Positions 6,128 to 7,974 of a stretch of DNA of 7,974 nt are shown in pieces. Source of the DNA: CAZEER01 sp964511215 (GTDB taxonomy: Bacteria; Fidelibacterota; Marinisomatia; Marinisomatales; UBA1611). Within the stretch, counting starts at the first letter, position 1; each line of letters opens with the position of its first letter. The translations under genes and the position numbers were made by a program. The notes under the pieces were generated by a model. The model searched no databases, was not told the origin of the DNA, and worked only from the letters and a program-made list of their open reading frames with translations. The stretch spans positions 1-7,974 of the forward strand of contig CAZEER010000086.1 in the NCBI GenBank assembly GCA_964511215.1, read 5' to 3'.

Positions 6128-7974
6128 ATGAAATATTTTTTCAAAATATCATTTTTTGTTACCCTTCTAATTGCACAGGTTGGTATGGATAAAATAAAAA
6201 TTTCACAAGTTCAGGTTGATGGTAATGTGGGTACTTCAAAAAAAACAATTATATTTACAGCAGGGTTGCGAGAAGGGCAAACAATTACATCTGCAGATTT
6301 TCCAAGAGCAATAAAAAGGTTATGGCAATTAGGTCTATTTCAAGATATACAAATACATTATGATGAAGAAACAGAAGATGGTATATCGTTAAAAATCATT
6401 GTTAAAGAAAATTATATTTTAGATGAGATCCATTATAAAGGAAATAAAAAACTAAAAAACAATAAACTTGACGAAGAATTAAATTTTTCCCAAGGGCAAA
6501 GAATCAAACCAAATACTATTCACGAGGCAGCAAAAAAAATTAAGGCATTATATACAGAAAAAGGATATCTAAATGTAAAAGTTACACCGGCGTTAGTTGT
6601 GCCAACTGCTTTAGGTGGTACTAGTAGAATCGATAGACCGGTGGATGTGGGGAATGCTGAAATTGATAATTTTAAGAATGCTGCATATGATTTGAATGAT
6701 AAGATAGTTGAACTAAAAGAAAGATTACAGAATGTTTCCGAAGGATTACTTGAGAGCAATGATGTTCTTGATGCTATAGCTCAGCATTCGGAAGGTCCAA
6801 TAGGTTGGGCTAAGGTAGAAATGGCAAAGAGCATTAGCAGTGCAGAGACCCCTGCAAAATTTATTGCAAGTAAACTTGGCACATTAAAATCAGGAATTGT
6901 TGATGGTTCATCAGAACTCAAGTCAGTGCCTGACGAATTAGAAGCTGTTGGTGAACAGGCCAAGTTATTATTAGGCTCTGCAAAAGAATTACCTAAGGCT
7001 GCCAGAACTTTAGGGTTTAAAAATGCACGTAGAGCTCTAAAATCAATAAAAAGTACTACTGCTATTTTAAAAAATATACCCAACGAAATTAAATTCATTG
7101 GAGATGAAAGTAAGCTAATCTCAAACCAGATAAATGTTTTAATAAAAAATATAGCAAAGAGTATAAAACTAGAAAAAATAGAATTCACACCCTACAAAAA
7201 GCCAATCGAAGAAAAAGAAAGCGAAAAAATCCCAGAAGAAAAATCAATCCTATATACCGGAAAAAATAAAGACTTAGTACGAAACATTGTTTTTACAGTT
7301 GAAGAAAACGATAAAATAAAAATCGGGAAAATTATTTTTGAAGGAAATAATTCATTCTCTAGTTTTCGTTTACGTTGGCAGATGAAAGAAACAAAACAAC
7401 AACCGTGGTTTATGTTTTGGCGTTCTACTTTTGATAAGAAGAAATATCAAGACGATTTAAATCTTGTATCTACATTTTATCGTAACAAAGGTTATAGAGA
7501 TTTTCATTTTACTAATGATTCGATTATTTATTCAGAAAATTTTAAAAAAATGAATATAGTACTTACTTTAAAAGAAGGTGCTCAGTATAAATATCGAAAA
7601 TTTTCATGGGAGGGTATGTCTCTTTTTTCTGAAGATATACTCATGAGTGCACTGGGTTTAAAAACCGGAGAAAAATATGGCGAAGAAGAATTTAACATAG
7701 CACTTTTTTCTCGTGTGCAGGGGTTATATCTTGACCGTGGTTATATCTATAGTCGTATTGAGCCAAAGATTACACCAATCGGTGAGGATTCACTGGATAT
7801 TCATTTTGTAATTACAGAAAATCATAAAGTATATATAAATAATATTGCGGTTAAGGGGAATACGAGAACCCGTGAAAATGTCATTCGCCGGCAATTAAGA
7901 ATTTTTCCAGGAGATATATATAATCAGGAACGCATTGCGCGTAGCTATAGAGAAGTTATGATGCTGAACTTTTT
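6128..7974 (+). CDS. bamA: Outer-membrane assembly factor BamA, N-terminal POTRA region (partial, cut by the window edge)
   Basis: One frame stays open from ATG 6128 to the window end: 615 residues, with the beta-barrel still to come. Residues 1-17 are a signal peptide (Lys, hydrophobic core, LIAQ). Five POTRA repeats follow, each recognisable by a strand plus 'GN'-type turn: POTRA1 about 22-94 ('VQVDGNVGTS'), POTRA2 from 95 ('IHYKGNKKLK'), POTRA3 about 397-484 ('IIFEGNNSFSS'), POTRA4 485-565 ('FSWEGMSLFSE') and POTRA5 from 566 ('IAVKGNTRTRENVI'). The helix motif 'fY..kGY' appears in POTRA2-4. BamA folds beta-barrel proteins into the outer membrane, and POTRAs lie in the periplasm. The striking oddity is about 225 residues (157-383) between the second and last strands of POTRA2, described separately. 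POTRA3-5 follow in frame, so this is one protein. No Shine-Dalgarno site is visible; the start, 5 nt after the uppS stop, suggests coupling. The uppS-bamA order is classical for the FCB group. Confidence 0.9.
   Translation, partial: MKYFFKISFFVTLLIAQVGMDKIKISQVQVDGNVGTSKKTIIFTAGLREGQTITSADFPRAIKRLWQLGLFQDIQIHYDEETEDGISLKIIVKENYILDEIHYKGNKKLKNNKLDEELNFSQGQRIKPNTIHEAAKKIKALYTEKGYLNVKVTPALVVPTALGGTSRIDRPVDVGNAEIDNFKNAAYDLNDKIVELKERLQNVSEGLLESNDVLDAIAQHSEGPIGWAKVEMAKSISSAETPAKFIASKLGTLKSGIVDGSSELKSVPDELEAVGEQAKLLLGSAKELPKAARTLGFKNARRALKSIKSTTAILKNIPNEIKFIGDESKLISNQINVLIKNIAKSIKLEKIEFTPYKKPIEEKESEKIPEEKSILYTGKNKDLVRNIVFTVEENDKIKIGKIIFEGNNSFSSFRLRWQMKETKQQPWFMFWRSTFDKKKYQDDLNLVSTFYRNKGYRDFHFTNDSIIYSENFKKMNIVLTLKEGAQYKYRKFSWEGMSLFSEDILMSALGLKTGEKYGEEEFNIALFSRVQGLYLDRGYIYSRIEPKITPIGEDSLDIHFVITENHKVYINNIAVKGNTRTRENVIRRQLRIFPGDIYNQERIARSYREVMMLNF
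6596..7276 (+). other. Helical insertion domain within POTRA2 of BamA
   Basis: This segment encodes BamA residues 157-383. POTRA2 begins normally (95-154, including 'LYTEKGYLNVKV') but its closing strand, 'LVRNIVFTVEEND', appears only at 383-395. Between them lie a Gly/Pro-containing lead (157-175), long predicted helices with heptad-like leucines (about 177-218 and 240-345, e.g. 'LNDKIVELKERLQNV'), and a Pro/Glu/Lys-rich linker (355-375). It has no hydrophobic membrane segment, cysteine or obvious enzyme motif. It should lie in the periplasm. A coiled-coil spacer or a docking arm for an accessory partner is inference. Confidence 0.75.

Noticed and set aside
6781..7188. Long open frame on the minus strand opposite the BamA insertion
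   Set aside because: It is antisense to the continuous BamA frame, has no ribosome binding site, and its translation is a low-complexity hydrophobic/Ser-rich product typical of reverse-complemented helical Lys/Glu/Ala coding sequence.
6128..7974. Possibility that the BamA region is two genes or a frameshifted pseudogene
   Set aside because: The frame was followed codon by codon through every line with no stop, and POTRA motifs occur in the same frame on both sides of the insertion.

Overview
This is an AT-rich, gene-dense bacterial chromosome window from a diderm (Gram-negative-type) organism. The strongest lineage clue is undecaprenyl diphosphate synthase followed after 5 nt by the outer-membrane assembly factor BamA, an order common in the Bacteroidota/Chlorobi (FCB) group. 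Low GC, the Bacteroidota-like DoxX protein and signal peptides ending in 'LIAQ' also point to an FCB-group marine lineage, perhaps Marinimicrobia (SAR406). That assignment is inference, not proof. I see no tRNA, rRNA, CRISPR array, insertion sequence or phage gene.

Layout. Positions 1-62 are the last codons of an upstream plus-strand gene. It abuts a DoxX-family membrane protein (64-594), followed by a small single-pass membrane protein with a coiled-coil tail (670-1029). That gene converges on, and overlaps by 9 bp, a minus-strand two-gene operon. The operon runs from a GTG-started MFS transporter (3653-2457) into a glycerol-kinase-like FGGY sugar/polyol kinase (2448-1021), a plausible uptake-or-efflux plus phosphorylation pair. 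The 117-bp divergent region before it holds a perfect 19-bp palindrome and the strong ribosome binding site of a dicluster ferredoxin (3771-4076). The ferredoxin ends in a clear intrinsic terminator (4101-4132). Twelve nt past the terminator's T-run begins mrp/apbC, a P-loop Fe-S carrier (4145-5245). Then come uppS (5376-6122) and bamA (6128 to the window end, cut by the edge).

How they fit. Ferredoxin and Mrp both concern iron-sulfur chemistry. UppS makes the lipid carrier for peptidoglycan and glycan export, and BamA inserts outer-membrane beta-barrels, so the right-hand part is an envelope-biogenesis block. The kinase/MFS operon looks like an independent metabolic insert on the opposite strand.

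Most unusual points: (1) BamA carries about 225 extra, mostly helical residues inside POTRA2, in one unbroken reading frame; (2) Mrp lacks the C-terminal CxxC pair normally used to hold the bridging Fe-S cluster and has a beta-hairpin-like insert there instead; (3) the kinase keeps the FGGY catalytic scaffold but has changed two residues that contact glycerol in true glycerol kinases.
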